A stretch of 36,487 nucleotides of DNA from Bacillota bacterium (lineage in GTDB: Bacteria > Bacillota > Clostridia > DSM-8532), in NCBI GenBank assembly GCA_023459915.1, contig JAEWSN010000105.1:1-36487 (forward strand). The letters run 5' to 3'. This document shows, piece by piece, positions 1-7,905 of this stretch. Both the position numbers and the translations under genes were made by a program. Numbering within the stretch: the stretch's first letter is position 1; every line of letters begins with the position of its first letter. Below the pieces are notes generated by a model that saw only the letters and a program-made list of their open reading frames with translations, was not told the origin of the DNA and did not search any database.

Positions 1-1022
1 GCCGCGGGCTGCCCGCCGGCGGGCATGGCCTGCAGCGGTGTTGCGGACGCTTTGACGGCCGTGTCAAAAAAGGCCGTCAGGGCCTGCTTGAGCTGGCTTC
101 CGGTGACTGTCTGGTGATTGGCGGCAGTCCGTCCGTCCGAACCGGTTTCCAGCTTCACCAGATGATTGGTGACACCGGTGGGCGCGACAAAGCACCGCGC
201 AATGGCCCTTGACCCTTCCGGTGCCGGCAGACGTGCCTCCAGTCCGGCGGCCAGCATCCAGGTGCGCGCAAACTCCAGCCCCATGGCCTGTCCAGGCTCG
301 CCAAATCCGATGCATTGCGCCCCGGTGTCCGGATGGAAGGCGGTACGCAGCATCGCCCGGTCGAAGGGGGCACGGGCACTTTCAGGAGTCCCGCCGAGCT
401 TGTACTCTCCCAAACCGGGAACCAGCGAGACGAAGGCCGGTGCAAGCCAGCGGACATCGTGGGAGCGGATCCCCGAGAGGCAGTGCTGGTTGAACTGTTC
501 CGCCGTCATCAGCAATGGATCGGCAGGCTCATGTGCCAGCAGGGATCCCAGCAGGGCACGCCGGTAGGCGTCGATCGCCTGCAGATTCATGACGAACGCC
601 TCAAGCGTGCAGGAGGGCGGCAGAAAATTCTGCGCCGTTTCCTCCAGGTTGTTGGCATGCGCGTCGCACCACCAATCAACAAACGCACCGACGGAGGACC
701 ACCCAAGGATTTCCACCAGGCCGTCCGCTGTGGGGCGGATGCCGGTGATGTCGCCGGCCGTGCGCTTTGCGCACAGGCACAGCTCGGTGATGGGCCAGTC
801 ACCGCCACCCATGCGCATGGTGACCAGCCAGTCCGGATTCGCCAGCGTGCCCACGTGTTTTTTTGCGTCAGGATTGTTGGCAAGCGGCTGTCCGGCTTGG
901 GACAAGGGCGCCTGTGTCGGCGGCAGCTTGCCGAGCGGTGACAATGCGGCCAACGGGGCTCCGCTTTGCCTGGCCAGCGCGAGACAGTCGTTCTTTTCCA
1001 TCAGGATCGACAAGATAGCCAT
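1..1022 (-). CDS. Unrecognised protein, C-terminus cut by window edge
   Basis: An open frame runs from the ATG at 1022 to the left edge with no stop, giving at least 340 residues that begin MAILSILMEKND. Its ATG shares a base with the TAA of the upstream gene (TAATG), so translation is probably coupled. No signal peptide or membrane segment is evident. The chain is soluble-looking and Ala/Pro-rich, with a Trp-rich stretch near residues 105-120 (ILGWSS, DWWCDAH). I do not recognise a family. Position as the third gene after the large membrane protein at 2014-4626 suggests a shared function, for example accessory, adaptor or immunity. That is inference only. The frame is supported by its continuity and coupling; several shorter frames on both strands here are shadows of it. 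Confidence 0.75.
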   Translation of the reverse strand, partial: MAILSILMEKNDCLALARQSGAPLAALSPLGKLPPTQAPLSQAGQPLANNPDAKKHVGTLANPDWLVTMRMGGGDWPITELCLCAKRTAGDITGIRPTADGLVEILGWSSVGAFVDWWCDAHANNLEETAQNFLPPSCTLEAFVMNLQAIDAYRRALLGSLLAHEPADPLLMTAEQFNQHCLSGIRSHDVRWLAPAFVSLVPGLGEYKLGGTPESARAPFDRAMLRTAFHPDTGAQCIGFGEPGQAMGLEFARTWMLAAGLEARLPAPEGSRAIARCFVAPTGVTNHLVKLETGSDGRTAANHQTVTGSQLKQALTAFFDTAVKASATPLQAMPAGGQPA

Positions 1023-1948
1023 TACGCGTCCTCCCCATTCTCTTCATCGCGAATTGCCTGCATGGCCGCCTCAAAGGCTTCCGGGGACATGCTTTCCCTG
1101 CGCATGTCCGTGTCCTCCATGCCCACATGATTCAGCCCGCCTTCAGCCAGGTACTGCAGACGCCCATCGCCTGCCATCCCGAGGTAGGGGCATCCGCCCA
1201 CATCGGCGCGCAGCAGCAGGCTGTCATCACCCGGTGCGATCCAGAACAGCTTTCCCCGCCGGATCCAGGGAGCCAAATCGGTGTCCGCATCCGGCAGTTG
1301 CCAGATGGAGGGGCCCCGGACAAAGGAACCCTCCTGTGTCGGAACATCACACCAGGAGGCGCCCCATTCATTGGGTGGAATATAGCGGTATCTGTCCCGA
1401 AGCACAAACCAGGAGACCAGAACGCCCTGCCATGCGCCGATTTGCACACGGGATAGCACCGCGCGGACATCCTTTTCCGCAAGCAGTCCGGGGTATATCA
1501 CCGGTACGGATGGACCGGGCATGACAACATGTGTCGTCACGGGCCATGGTTCGGCCATGGCCAGACTGCCGGACAACCCAAGCCAGGTGGCCGGCATGCG
1601 CTCTTCCGGGCGAACCGGGTTGCTGTAATCCCACCAGGGGCCGTCCACGCCGATGGTGTCCAGGGTCTTCTCCACAACCTGTCCGGTAAAGGGACAGCGT
1701 GAAATGGCTGTTTTCGGGAGGAGCGCCAGGTATTGCTGCTGAAGCTGTTCGCGTGTATTGAGCAGGGAGATGAGCCCGGCGTCCGGATCGGTTCCCAGTG
1801 GCTGCGCCACAGCCGCCTCCGTGATCGATGAAGCGCTGTCGCCGGCCGGTTCACGACTTTCGTCCGCCAGGGCATCCAGACTGCGCCTGTTGGCCTCGAG
1901 CCGAGAGAGCAGATCCGCGCGTGATTTCATAATCTGGTTGTCACTCAT
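1022..1948 (-). CDS. Unrecognised 308-residue soluble protein
   Basis: ATG at 1948 is preceded by a GGAAGG ribosome binding site about nine bases upstream. The N-terminal 75 residues look helical and polar (MSDNQIMKSRADLL, then a run with Gln-Gln near residues 69-71). The rest is a compact domain with CPFTG near residue 86, DGPWWDY near residue 103, and several Trp-rich strands. CPF..G followed by D.DGPWW resembles conserved uncharacterised bacterial proteins I have seen but cannot name. There is no signal peptide or membrane segment. The gene follows the 870-residue membrane protein by 65 bases and is stop-start coupled to the next gene, so the three probably form one operon. Function unknown; a secretion accessory or immunity role is speculation. 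Confidence 0.85.
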   Translation of the reverse strand: MSDNQIMKSRADLLSRLEANRRSLDALADESREPAGDSASSITEAAVAQPLGTDPDAGLISLLNTREQLQQQYLALLPKTAISRCPFTGQVVEKTLDTIGVDGPWWDYSNPVRPEERMPATWLGLSGSLAMAEPWPVTTHVVMPGPSVPVIYPGLLAEKDVRAVLSRVQIGAWQGVLVSWFVLRDRYRYIPPNEWGASWCDVPTQEGSFVRGPSIWQLPDADTDLAPWIRRGKLFWIAPGDDSLLLRADVGGCPYLGMAGDGRLQYLAEGGLNHVGMEDTDMRRESMSPEAFEAAMQAIRDEENGEDA

Positions 1949-2013
1949 GCGGGCGTCCTTCCTTTCTGATAAGGGGCGGATTCCAAGCGAGTCGGCCGGG
2001 CAGGTTGGGCGGC

Positions 2014-4626
2014 TTATTGTGGCGCGGAGCGGATGAACTCGTTGAGCACCTTCTCCAGCGGGACACCATCCGGGCCCACGGCAATGACACCCTCATCCAT
2101 GGCCGAACGGATCATCTTGCCATAGGCTTCCTTGTTGAAATCGCTGAGATTGGCCCAGTCGGCCAACGTGCCGTGCTCAATCGGAAGCCCCGCCTCCCGG
2201 CATTTCCGGATGAACGCGTCATGGACCGACTTGGGCAATTGTTTGCCGCCCTTGGTGAGGTTGAAAAGATCCCAGTCCGAACCAAACGGCTTTCCTGTCT
2301 TCGCGTCGCGAATGAGGCCCCCGGGATCCAACTTGATTTTCGCAGCTCTGACGAGCTCGTTCTTTTCATTGTAGATGTTTCTTGCCAAGTCCTTGATGCG
2401 TGCATCCTGGATGCGGAATTCGTCATATCGCTGCAGATACCGTTTCCAGACACTGTCCAGCGTCTTGGGATCCATTTTGGCCATATCGTCCGCGGACGGC
2501 AGTGTGGGCTTGAAGTGCGAGGCAAGCCCGCGGCTGTTCTTGGGGGCGCCGAGGAATGCCTCGTCGATGGCATTGACGGTTTTGTTCATGATGTCGTGCG
2601 GCTTTGGCAGCACTTCTCCCCGCACCATGCGCTGCATGATTTGCTTGCTGCCGCCCATGCGGATGGTGGCCTCGTCGATGCCGAATTCCTTGACCAGCTT
2701 CTGGAACTTGCGCAACTGTGCCGGATTCATGTGCGAGGTGTCGGCGATGCCCCTGGTGGTGAAGGTGGGCATTCTGGGATCCGGCAGACGGGGCTTGCCC
2801 TTGCCAAGGAATTTCGCCACATCATCCCCAAGGTTCTTGATGGTTTGGGTAACGCCGGTTTGCGCAACCTTGCCGCCAATCTGCACCACGGCGCGCGTTG
2901 TGGTGATGGCGCCATACAGCTTCACCACGCCGAGCCCATACTGGCTGAGGCGATCAATCAAGCCCCGTTTGGGATCGAACGCATTCTTGAAGTTTTCGTA
3001 CCCGACAAAGTCCTTCGCGAATTCCCAAGCCTTTTTGGGATCCGTGATGGTGGTCCAGACCCCTTTGACGATGGCGCTGCCGATTTTCTGGGCACCGGAG
3101 ATGATGTCGCCCGTGGTGCCGGCGATTGTGTCGATGACGATTTGCGGATTGGTGGCGAGTTCCCAGCCCAGCTCCATTGTTTCCTTGATGGTGCCGAGGG
3201 TGCCATTGATGACGGTCTCCACATAGACACCTGGATTGTTCCAGACATCCTCGGCGAATTCGGTGAGATCCTTTTTGGCCTGCTCGTAAACCTTTTCCGC
3301 GACTTCCTTGGTTTTTTCCCAGACGGCATCAATTTGCTGTCCGGCCTCGTCGACTTCCTCCGCAATGTTTTCCCACATGCCATCCCAAACATCGGGGCCC
3401 ATGACCTGCCGCATCGCCTCGCCAAGGGTGCCGTTGATGGCGTCGGAGGCTTTGCCGCCAACATACTTGACGCCATCGACAACCTTGCCGCCCACATAAG
3501 TGCCGGCGTCCACGACTTTGCCGCCGACATATTTGACACCATCCACAAGCTTGCCGCCCACATAGGTGCTCGCGTCCACCGCGGTGCTGAGCACGCTGCC
3601 GAGAAGACCGCCGAGCGTACCGAGAATGCCTGGTTGGACGCCGCTCTTGATGACCATCTGGCCGCCCGGATCCCGAATGTAGTTGCTTGCCTTGCCGCCA
3701 AGCTCGGCAAACCCGGCATCATCGGCAAACACCCGGCCGAACAGCCGGAACCAGACCAGGTTGACGCCGAGGAACATCAGCAGCATCGCGACCGCCTTGG
3801 GCGCCAGCGCGGTACGCAGCAGCAGCACCCCCAATGTGGCAAATATCACAAAGAGGATGATGGACAGCACCGTCAGCGCCTTTTGGGGAACCAGCAACAG
3901 GGCGACAGCGCCAAGCAGCAGGCCAAGAGAGAGGAATCCGCCAATGCCCGGATTGAGATCGCGCAGCGGCTTCCTGCGCTGGAAGATGCGCTGGAAATCG
4001 AGCCAGCCGGCACGGGAGAACAGATACGTGAGGTTCCGGTTCTGGGAGATGTATCCGAAGAACTGGCCGACCGCAATGGTGATGAACAAGCCCGCGTTTT
4101 GCGCGAACAGTCCCAGCGGCATGACAACCGCCATGGCAAACAGCATGGCGGCAAAGCCTTTGCGCCCCGATTCCGCGGCGCAATACCCCGTCCAGTTGAA
4201 CACGTGGAACAGGTTCTTGAAGAATGGCTTGACGCCGAGCGCGCGGATTTGATGCCACAACGAGGTCAGCACATAGGGAATAAGAAAGGACAGCATGCTG
4301 AACGCGGCCTTGTTCGCACCGACGTTGAAGAACCAAACCCATGGCTTTTGCTGGTAATCAATGACGGGACCACCGCCATAACCTTCATTCCGAACCGCGA
4401 CGACATAGAAGTTCAGCCACATGATGAACAGGAAAATCCCCACGGACTTGAGCAAAATCCACAGCCCCTGCTTGGGAATCATTTTCACGAAACCCTGTCC
4501 CAACACCAGAAAGAGCCTGGGCAGGGAGTCGGGAACGATCTCTTTCTTCTGTTTTGCGGGTTTCCCGGTGGATGTCTGCGCTGGATGTTGCACAGATGTG
4601 TCCGGATGTTCCGTTTTGCGCGCCAT
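2014..4626 (-). CDS. Multi-pass membrane protein, 11-mer repeats, possible nucleotidyl-cyclase-like toxin C-terminus
   Basis: 870 residues from the ATG at 4626, chosen because GGAGGAGG lies seven bases upstream; the frame stays open further upstream without a comparable site. A Lys-rich cytoplasmic-looking N-terminus is followed by about six or seven hydrophobic segments between residues 55 and 295. Residues 354-397 hold four 11-residue repeats (TYVGGKLVDGV type), then helical, charged sequence to about 540. The C-terminal part contains GSDWDLF (D784, D786) and 30 residues later IEHGT (H818) with N826. A D-x-D followed by HG..N is the metal and catalytic signature of the anthrax edema factor/CyaA/ExoY cyclase family, but spacing is shorter than in those toxins and I cannot see the N-terminal Lys/Arg motif, so homology is tentative. 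First gene of a three-gene minus-strand cluster. Alternatives: another polymorphic-toxin domain or a structural membrane protein. Confidence 0.85.
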   Translation of the reverse strand: MARKTEHPDTSVQHPAQTSTGKPAKQKKEIVPDSLPRLFLVLGQGFVKMIPKQGLWILLKSVGIFLFIMWLNFYVVAVRNEGYGGGPVIDYQQKPWVWFFNVGANKAAFSMLSFLIPYVLTSLWHQIRALGVKPFFKNLFHVFNWTGYCAAESGRKGFAAMLFAMAVVMPLGLFAQNAGLFITIAVGQFFGYISQNRNLTYLFSRAGWLDFQRIFQRRKPLRDLNPGIGGFLSLGLLLGAVALLLVPQKALTVLSIILFVIFATLGVLLLRTALAPKAVAMLLMFLGVNLVWFRLFGRVFADDAGFAELGGKASNYIRDPGGQMVIKSGVQPGILGTLGGLLGSVLSTAVDASTYVGGKLVDGVKYVGGKVVDAGTYVGGKVVDGVKYVGGKASDAINGTLGEAMRQVMGPDVWDGMWENIAEEVDEAGQQIDAVWEKTKEVAEKVYEQAKKDLTEFAEDVWNNPGVYVETVINGTLGTIKETMELGWELATNPQIVIDTIAGTTGDIISGAQKIGSAIVKGVWTTITDPKKAWEFAKDFVGYENFKNAFDPKRGLIDRLSQYGLGVVKLYGAITTTRAVVQIGGKVAQTGVTQTIKNLGDDVAKFLGKGKPRLPDPRMPTFTTRGIADTSHMNPAQLRKFQKLVKEFGIDEATIRMGGSKQIMQRMVRGEVLPKPHDIMNKTVNAIDEAFLGAPKNSRGLASHFKPTLPSADDMAKMDPKTLDSVWKRYLQRYDEFRIQDARIKDLARNIYNEKNELVRAAKIKLDPGGLIRDAKTGKPFGSDWDLFNLTKGGKQLPKSVHDAFIRKCREAGLPIEHGTLADWANLSDFNKEAYGKMIRSAMDEGVIAVGPDGVPLEKVLNEFIRSAPQ
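3436..3567 (-). repeat. Four 33-bp in-frame repeats encoding 11-residue units
   Basis: Residues 354-397 of the membrane protein read as four consecutive 11-mers: TYVGGKLVDGV, KYVGGKVVDAG, TYVGGKVVDGV, KYVGGKASDAI. The units alternate T/K at position 1. Eleven-residue periodicity is typical of membrane-lying amphipathic helices (apolipoproteins, LEA proteins, synucleins). The segment follows the last hydrophobic helix. Confidence 0.9.
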
Positions 4627-4699
4627 GATGGCCTCCTCCCGGGTATGCCCTGCCTTGGTGAAGCGGCGGGAACATTGCCTGTCAAGGATGAACTCCATT

Positions 4700-4705
4700 A
4701 TTATC
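4700..4705 (-). promoter_or_regulatory. Possible -10 element for the 870-residue membrane protein gene
   Basis: On the minus strand GATAAT lies about 75 bases before the ATG at 4626, with a weak TTCAAC 17 bases further upstream. A small ACCAC/GTGGT hairpin falls in the spacer. Only the -10 is convincing. The rest of the 323-base gap between this gene and desulfoferrodoxin shows no gene I would defend. Confidence 0.3.
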
Positions 4706-4949
4706 TTACCACAAAGCGTGGTGTTGAAATGGGAAAAGGGGCGGGTTGCCGATTTTGTCTTCCGCAGGAAGTGGCTGCTTTTTGATTCAGTGATTGTCCG
4801 GATGGGTAAACCCACATGGAAGCAACCGACCAAGACTTGGAGAAAGCATTGGCTGGTTGGAAAATGCGCCTGGAACAACGGTTTGGACGCGGGCCAAAAG
4901 GTGTGCCTGCGCGGAAAACGTACCCATGGCAGGATGAAGGAGGAGAATC

Positions 4950-5330
4950 ATGGTCGTATCAGGAAAGTATCAGATTTACCGCTGCAATGTATGTGGCAAT
5001 GTGGTGGAGGTGCTGGCGGTCGGTGGCGGCGAGCTGGTTTGCTGTGACGAGCCGATGGAACTCATCACGGAGAACACCAAGGACGCCGCGAAGGAAAAGC
5101 ATGTGCCGGTGGTTGAGAAAACCGCGGACGGCTACCTGGTGAAGGTCGGCAGTGTGGCACATCCCATGGAGGAAAAGCACTACATTGAATGGATTGAGCT
5201 GGTGACGCCCACCTCCGTGCTGCGGACCGAACTCAAGCCGGGTGCCGCTCCGGAAGCGCTGTTCAAGACGGATGAGGAATGTTTGTATGTGCGCGAGCAC
5301 TGCAATCTGCATGGTCTGTGGCGCGCATAG
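4950..5330 (+). CDS. dfx: Desulfoferrodoxin (superoxide reductase, two-iron type)
   Basis: 126 residues, normal length for a 2Fe superoxide reductase, which reduces superoxide to peroxide in the cytoplasm without making oxygen. Centre I is the N-terminal desulforedoxin-like site with Cys at 12, 15, 31 and 32 (CNVC and a CC pair). Centre II is visible as HVPVVE, HPMEEKHYIEW and the C-terminal CNLHGLW, giving the four His and one Cys ligands. ATG at 4950 follows AGGAGGAG. The gene stands alone between the divergent membrane-protein gene and the convergent YegP-like gene. Electrons would come from rubredoxin or similar; no rubredoxin gene is nearby. Typical of anaerobes that meet oxygen occasionally. 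Identification is secure. Confidence 0.97.
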   Translation: MVVSGKYQIYRCNVCGNVVEVLAVGGGELVCCDEPMELITENTKDAAKEKHVPVVEKTADGYLVKVGSVAHPMEEKHYIEWIELVTPTSVLRTELKPGAAPEALFKTDEECLYVREHCNLHGLWRA

Positions 5331-5359
5331 GCATTGGCATGCCATCGTCGCCGGCCGAG

Positions 5360-5444
5360 CCGGTTGACTGATCGCGCCGGTTGATTGACCGTTCCGGTTG
5401 ACTGGCCGCGCCGGTTGATTGGCCGCGCCGATTGATTTGCAACG
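5360..5444 (+). repeat. Tandem array, 17-bp unit, about five copies
   Basis: Units start at 5360, 5377, 5394, 5411 and 5428 and read CCGGTTGACTGATCGCG, CCGGTTGATTGACCGTT, CCGGTTGACTGGCCGCG, CCGGTTGATTGGCCGCG and a degenerate last copy. The array fills the gap between the convergent dfx and yegP-like genes. Confidence 0.9.
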
Positions 5445-5449
5445 CAGCG

Positions 5450-5833
5450 CTATTTCTCCCAGGCCCATGAGCTGTCCAGCACATGGGCCTGTTTGATGGA
5501 AGATTTGAGCAGCGCGATGCGCGCAAGGCAGGTTTCCCGGTCGTGACAGGGATCGCTGGTGAAGATGTGTTCGCCGGCGATCCCTTCGAGCGTGAACTGA
5601 TAGCCCTGATCGTTCTGTGACAGGAGAAACCGCGGCGGCGTCTGGGAGGGCGCACTGCCCTCCTCCACAACCGCAAGCGGCACCATTTCACGCATGTCCG
5701 CCACACAGCGTTCCAGCGCGGCGCGGTCCGCGAAGCTGTGCGAGCACAGCCTGGCCGCGCCGTCGGCGGCGCGGTAGACAAAGTAGTAGTAGCCAACCGC
5801 GTTTTGCTTGATTTCAAAGACAGCCTGATCCAC
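5450..5833 (-). CDS. YegP/DUF1508-like small protein with two repeats
   Basis: 127 residues. It begins with FEIKQNAVGYYYFVYRA, followed by a second copy of the same fold starting near residue 67 (PRFLLSQNDQGYQFTL). Each half has the strand-turn-strand with conserved Tyr/Phe and a following helix with the LA.I..LK pattern typical of the DUF1508 (YegP, UPF0339) family, which occurs as tandem domains and has no established function. The start is GTG at 5833, with AGAGG seven bases upstream. Both halves are divergent, so the family call is moderate. It converges with dfx across the 17-bp repeat array. Confidence 0.6.
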   Translation of the reverse strand: MDQAVFEIKQNAVGYYYFVYRAADGAARLCSHSFADRAALERCVADMREMVPLAVVEEGSAPSQTPPRFLLSQNDQGYQFTLEGIAGEHIFTSDPCHDRETCLARIALLKSSIKQAHVLDSSWAWEK

Positions 5834-5889
5834 AAGGCACCTCTTTCACCCATGACAACCCGCGTGCATCGCAAGGAGGCGGGTCGGCT

Positions 5890-5917
5890 GACAGGATGCC
5901 GTTCGGTGCATCCTGTC
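5890..5917. promoter_or_regulatory. Perfect 10-bp inverted repeat with 8-base loop
   Basis: GACAGGATGC and GCATCCTGTC flank an 8-base loop in the 332-base gap between the divergent yegP-like and seven-TM kinase genes. It could be an operator or an RNA hairpin in the leader of the minus-strand gene. There is no clear U-tract, so a terminator is less likely. Confidence 0.45.
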
Positions 5918-6007
5918 GCCATCCCCTTGATTTTGACGGAGATCGGCCATGAATCCCAGTGTCGATTGTCCTTTCCTCGGCGTGTCTGCCGGCCAGACCT
6001 TGAGTGG

Positions 6008-6033
6008 CCGGTTGTCCGGAATTGGACAATCGG
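6008..6033. promoter_or_regulatory. Operator-like imperfect palindrome
   Basis: CCGGTTGTCC and GGACAATCGG (9 of 10 complementary) are separated by GGAATT, centred about 145 bases before the kinase ATG. The length and spacing suit a dimeric regulator site. No cognate regulator is obvious. Confidence 0.4.
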
Positions 6034-6165
6034 GCATTTGGAAGGGACTGGATGCCGAAAGACGGGGCTTGCCGTGCGCCGTCCGGGCAGGTGTGGTACG
6101 ATGAAGGGCATTGGGGTGTGGCGATTCCCGGCAATCCCCAATGAAGCGGGTTGTTTGGGGGAGAC

Positions 6166-7905
6166 ATGGGGATGGTGGTTTCAGAAAAACTTGGCTTGGA
6201 AATACTGACCATTTTGGGCTTCCACCTGCCGGCCGTCCTGCTGCTGTTCGGATTCAGCCTGCTGATGCTGCTCAAATCCCGCCGCACGGCATTGCTGCAT
6301 GCCTATCTGGCGGCGGTTTCCATGCTGTTGATGTGGATGATCGCCAAGATTCTCAAGACCGTTTCCCCAACCGTGACACTGCGATGGATTTTTGTGGTGG
6401 TGCAATACATCGGGGTCCAGTTCCTGGGGTATTTTCTGCTCCTGTTCGCCTATCCCTACAGCCGTGGCCGCCCGCTGCCTCGCCCGGTGGCCCGCTGGCT
6501 GGGGCTCCCACCGCTGGCGACCTTTTTGATTGTGGCCACCAATCCCCTGCACATGGGGTTCTATGCCTCGTTTGACATCTATCGGGACAGCTTCGGCCCA
6601 CTGTTCATCCCGGTGCAGCTGGTGAGCTATGGCTATCTGGTGGCGAGCATTGTGCTGCTCACGCGCGGCTTTTCGGAGCAGCCGGGATTCTATGGCCGTC
6701 GAAAATGGGCGCGGCTGACCGCGCTGGTGATTCTGCTGCCGTTGCTCGGGAATCTGTACTATATTGTTTTCAAGCTGGTGGACGGGTTTCCCTGGATTTT
6801 TCCGTTCCCTGTGTTCGATTTTACGCCAATCGCCGGGTCCATCTCCCTGGTGGCCTTTCTGGTTCCCGCGCTGCGCCACCGCTTCTTTGACATCGCGCCG
6901 GTCTCCTACCGGCAGATGTTCAATCAGATGCCGGATCCTGTGGTGTTCTGCAGCCCGGATGGCAGCCTCTACGGATGGAACCGCGCGTTTGAAAAGGTGT
7001 TTGGCGCAAACGGGCTCCCTGCGACCCTGTCCGGCTGGCTGGCCGCGCTGCCCATGACGTCCGATGCCCGGGCCGTCTGCGGGGAGGCGCTGGCGGATGG
7101 CGGCAGGACGGCGTTTGTGCTGTCGCTGCAAAGCGGCATCCAGTACCGGGTGAACCGTGTCGCAACGCGGAACGGGCATGAAATGCTGCGGCTGACCGAC
7201 GTGACCCGGGTGCGTCAGGATGCGGAACGGGAACAGGCGCTCAGCCTGGAACTGGCACGGGCAAACCATCAGCTGGACAGGCACCGCGCCAGCCTGCGCG
7301 CCCTGACAATTGCCGGAACGAAAGCGCAGGTGGCACAGCATGTGCACGACATCCTGGGACACAGCCTGACGGTGGTGCTCGGAACGGCCGAGCTGGCGCT
7401 GCGTGAGCCGTCGGCCGCGATGGTGGACGAGCGTCTTGAGAATATGGAAGAGCTGATCCGCAACAGCCTTGAGGATCTCAGGAACGCCATCCTCGGCCGC
7501 GCGGACGCGTTGACGCAGTCCGCGCTGGCGCATCTGATTCAACGGTTGTCCAACGATCAGCTCCAGGTACACCTGACGGTGCAGGGGCAGGCCAGGGAGC
7601 TCACGGGCGGGCAAACGGAGGCCCTGTTCCGCTTGTGCCGGGAAGCGGTCACCAATGCCATCCGCCATGGGGACGCCCGGGCGATGCATGTGATTCTGCG
7701 GTACAAGCCGCGTTCGGTTGAATTGTACGCGATGGACGACGGCAGGGGATGTCAGGACGTTGCGCCACACATGGGCCTTTCCGGGATCCGGGATCGCGTG
7801 GCGGCGCTCGGGGGCGAGGTGTCGTTCGCCTCGGACGGGGAGCATGGATTCACCATTCACACGGAAATTCCCACCGGCGCGATCAGGCATCCTTCCGGTC
7901 ATTGA
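6166..7905 (+). CDS. Seven-TM sensor histidine kinase (7TM-PAS-HisKA_3-HATPase)
   Basis: 579 residues. Seven hydrophobic segments span about residues 10-235 (HisKA_7TM type), followed by a PAS-like domain (MPDPVVFCSPDG near 260) and a short coiled coil. The dimerisation helix contains HDILGHSL with the likely phospho-acceptor H394. The ATPase shows the N box (CREAVTNAIRHG), DDGRG, and GLSGIRDRVAALGG, the NarL-partner (LiaS/DesK-like) arrangement. A GGGGGAG site precedes two in-frame ATGs (6166 and 6172); spacing favours either. No NarL-type response regulator is nearby, so it is an orphan here. Its last 23 bases overlap the 3' end of the convergent gene. The signal is unknown. Confidence 0.9.
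   Translation: MGMVVSEKLGLEILTILGFHLPAVLLLFGFSLLMLLKSRRTALLHAYLAAVSMLLMWMIAKILKTVSPTVTLRWIFVVVQYIGVQFLGYFLLLFAYPYSRGRPLPRPVARWLGLPPLATFLIVATNPLHMGFYASFDIYRDSFGPLFIPVQLVSYGYLVASIVLLTRGFSEQPGFYGRRKWARLTALVILLPLLGNLYYIVFKLVDGFPWIFPFPVFDFTPIAGSISLVAFLVPALRHRFFDIAPVSYRQMFNQMPDPVVFCSPDGSLYGWNRAFEKVFGANGLPATLSGWLAALPMTSDARAVCGEALADGGRTAFVLSLQSGIQYRVNRVATRNGHEMLRLTDVTRVRQDAEREQALSLELARANHQLDRHRASLRALTIAGTKAQVAQHVHDILGHSLTVVLGTAELALREPSAAMVDERLENMEELIRNSLEDLRNAILGRADALTQSALAHLIQRLSNDQLQVHLTVQGQARELTGGQTEALFRLCREAVTNAIRHGDARAMHVILRYKPRSVELYAMDDGRGCQDVAPHMGLSGIRDRVAALGGEVSFASDGEHGFTIHTEIPTGAIRHPSGH

Noticed and set aside
2005..4785. A 926-codon open frame on the plus strand opposite the large membrane protein gene
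   Set aside because: It mirrors the minus-strand gene, has no ribosome site, and its product is His/Asp/Gly-rich without recognisable motifs. It is a codon-bias shadow. The same applies to long antisense frames at 6181-7959, 26895-29339 and 30423-32582.
4816..5142. Plus-strand frame starting MEATDQDLEKAL before and across desulfoferrodoxin
   Set aside because: No ribosome site; most of its length overlaps dfx in another frame and reads as low-quality sequence.
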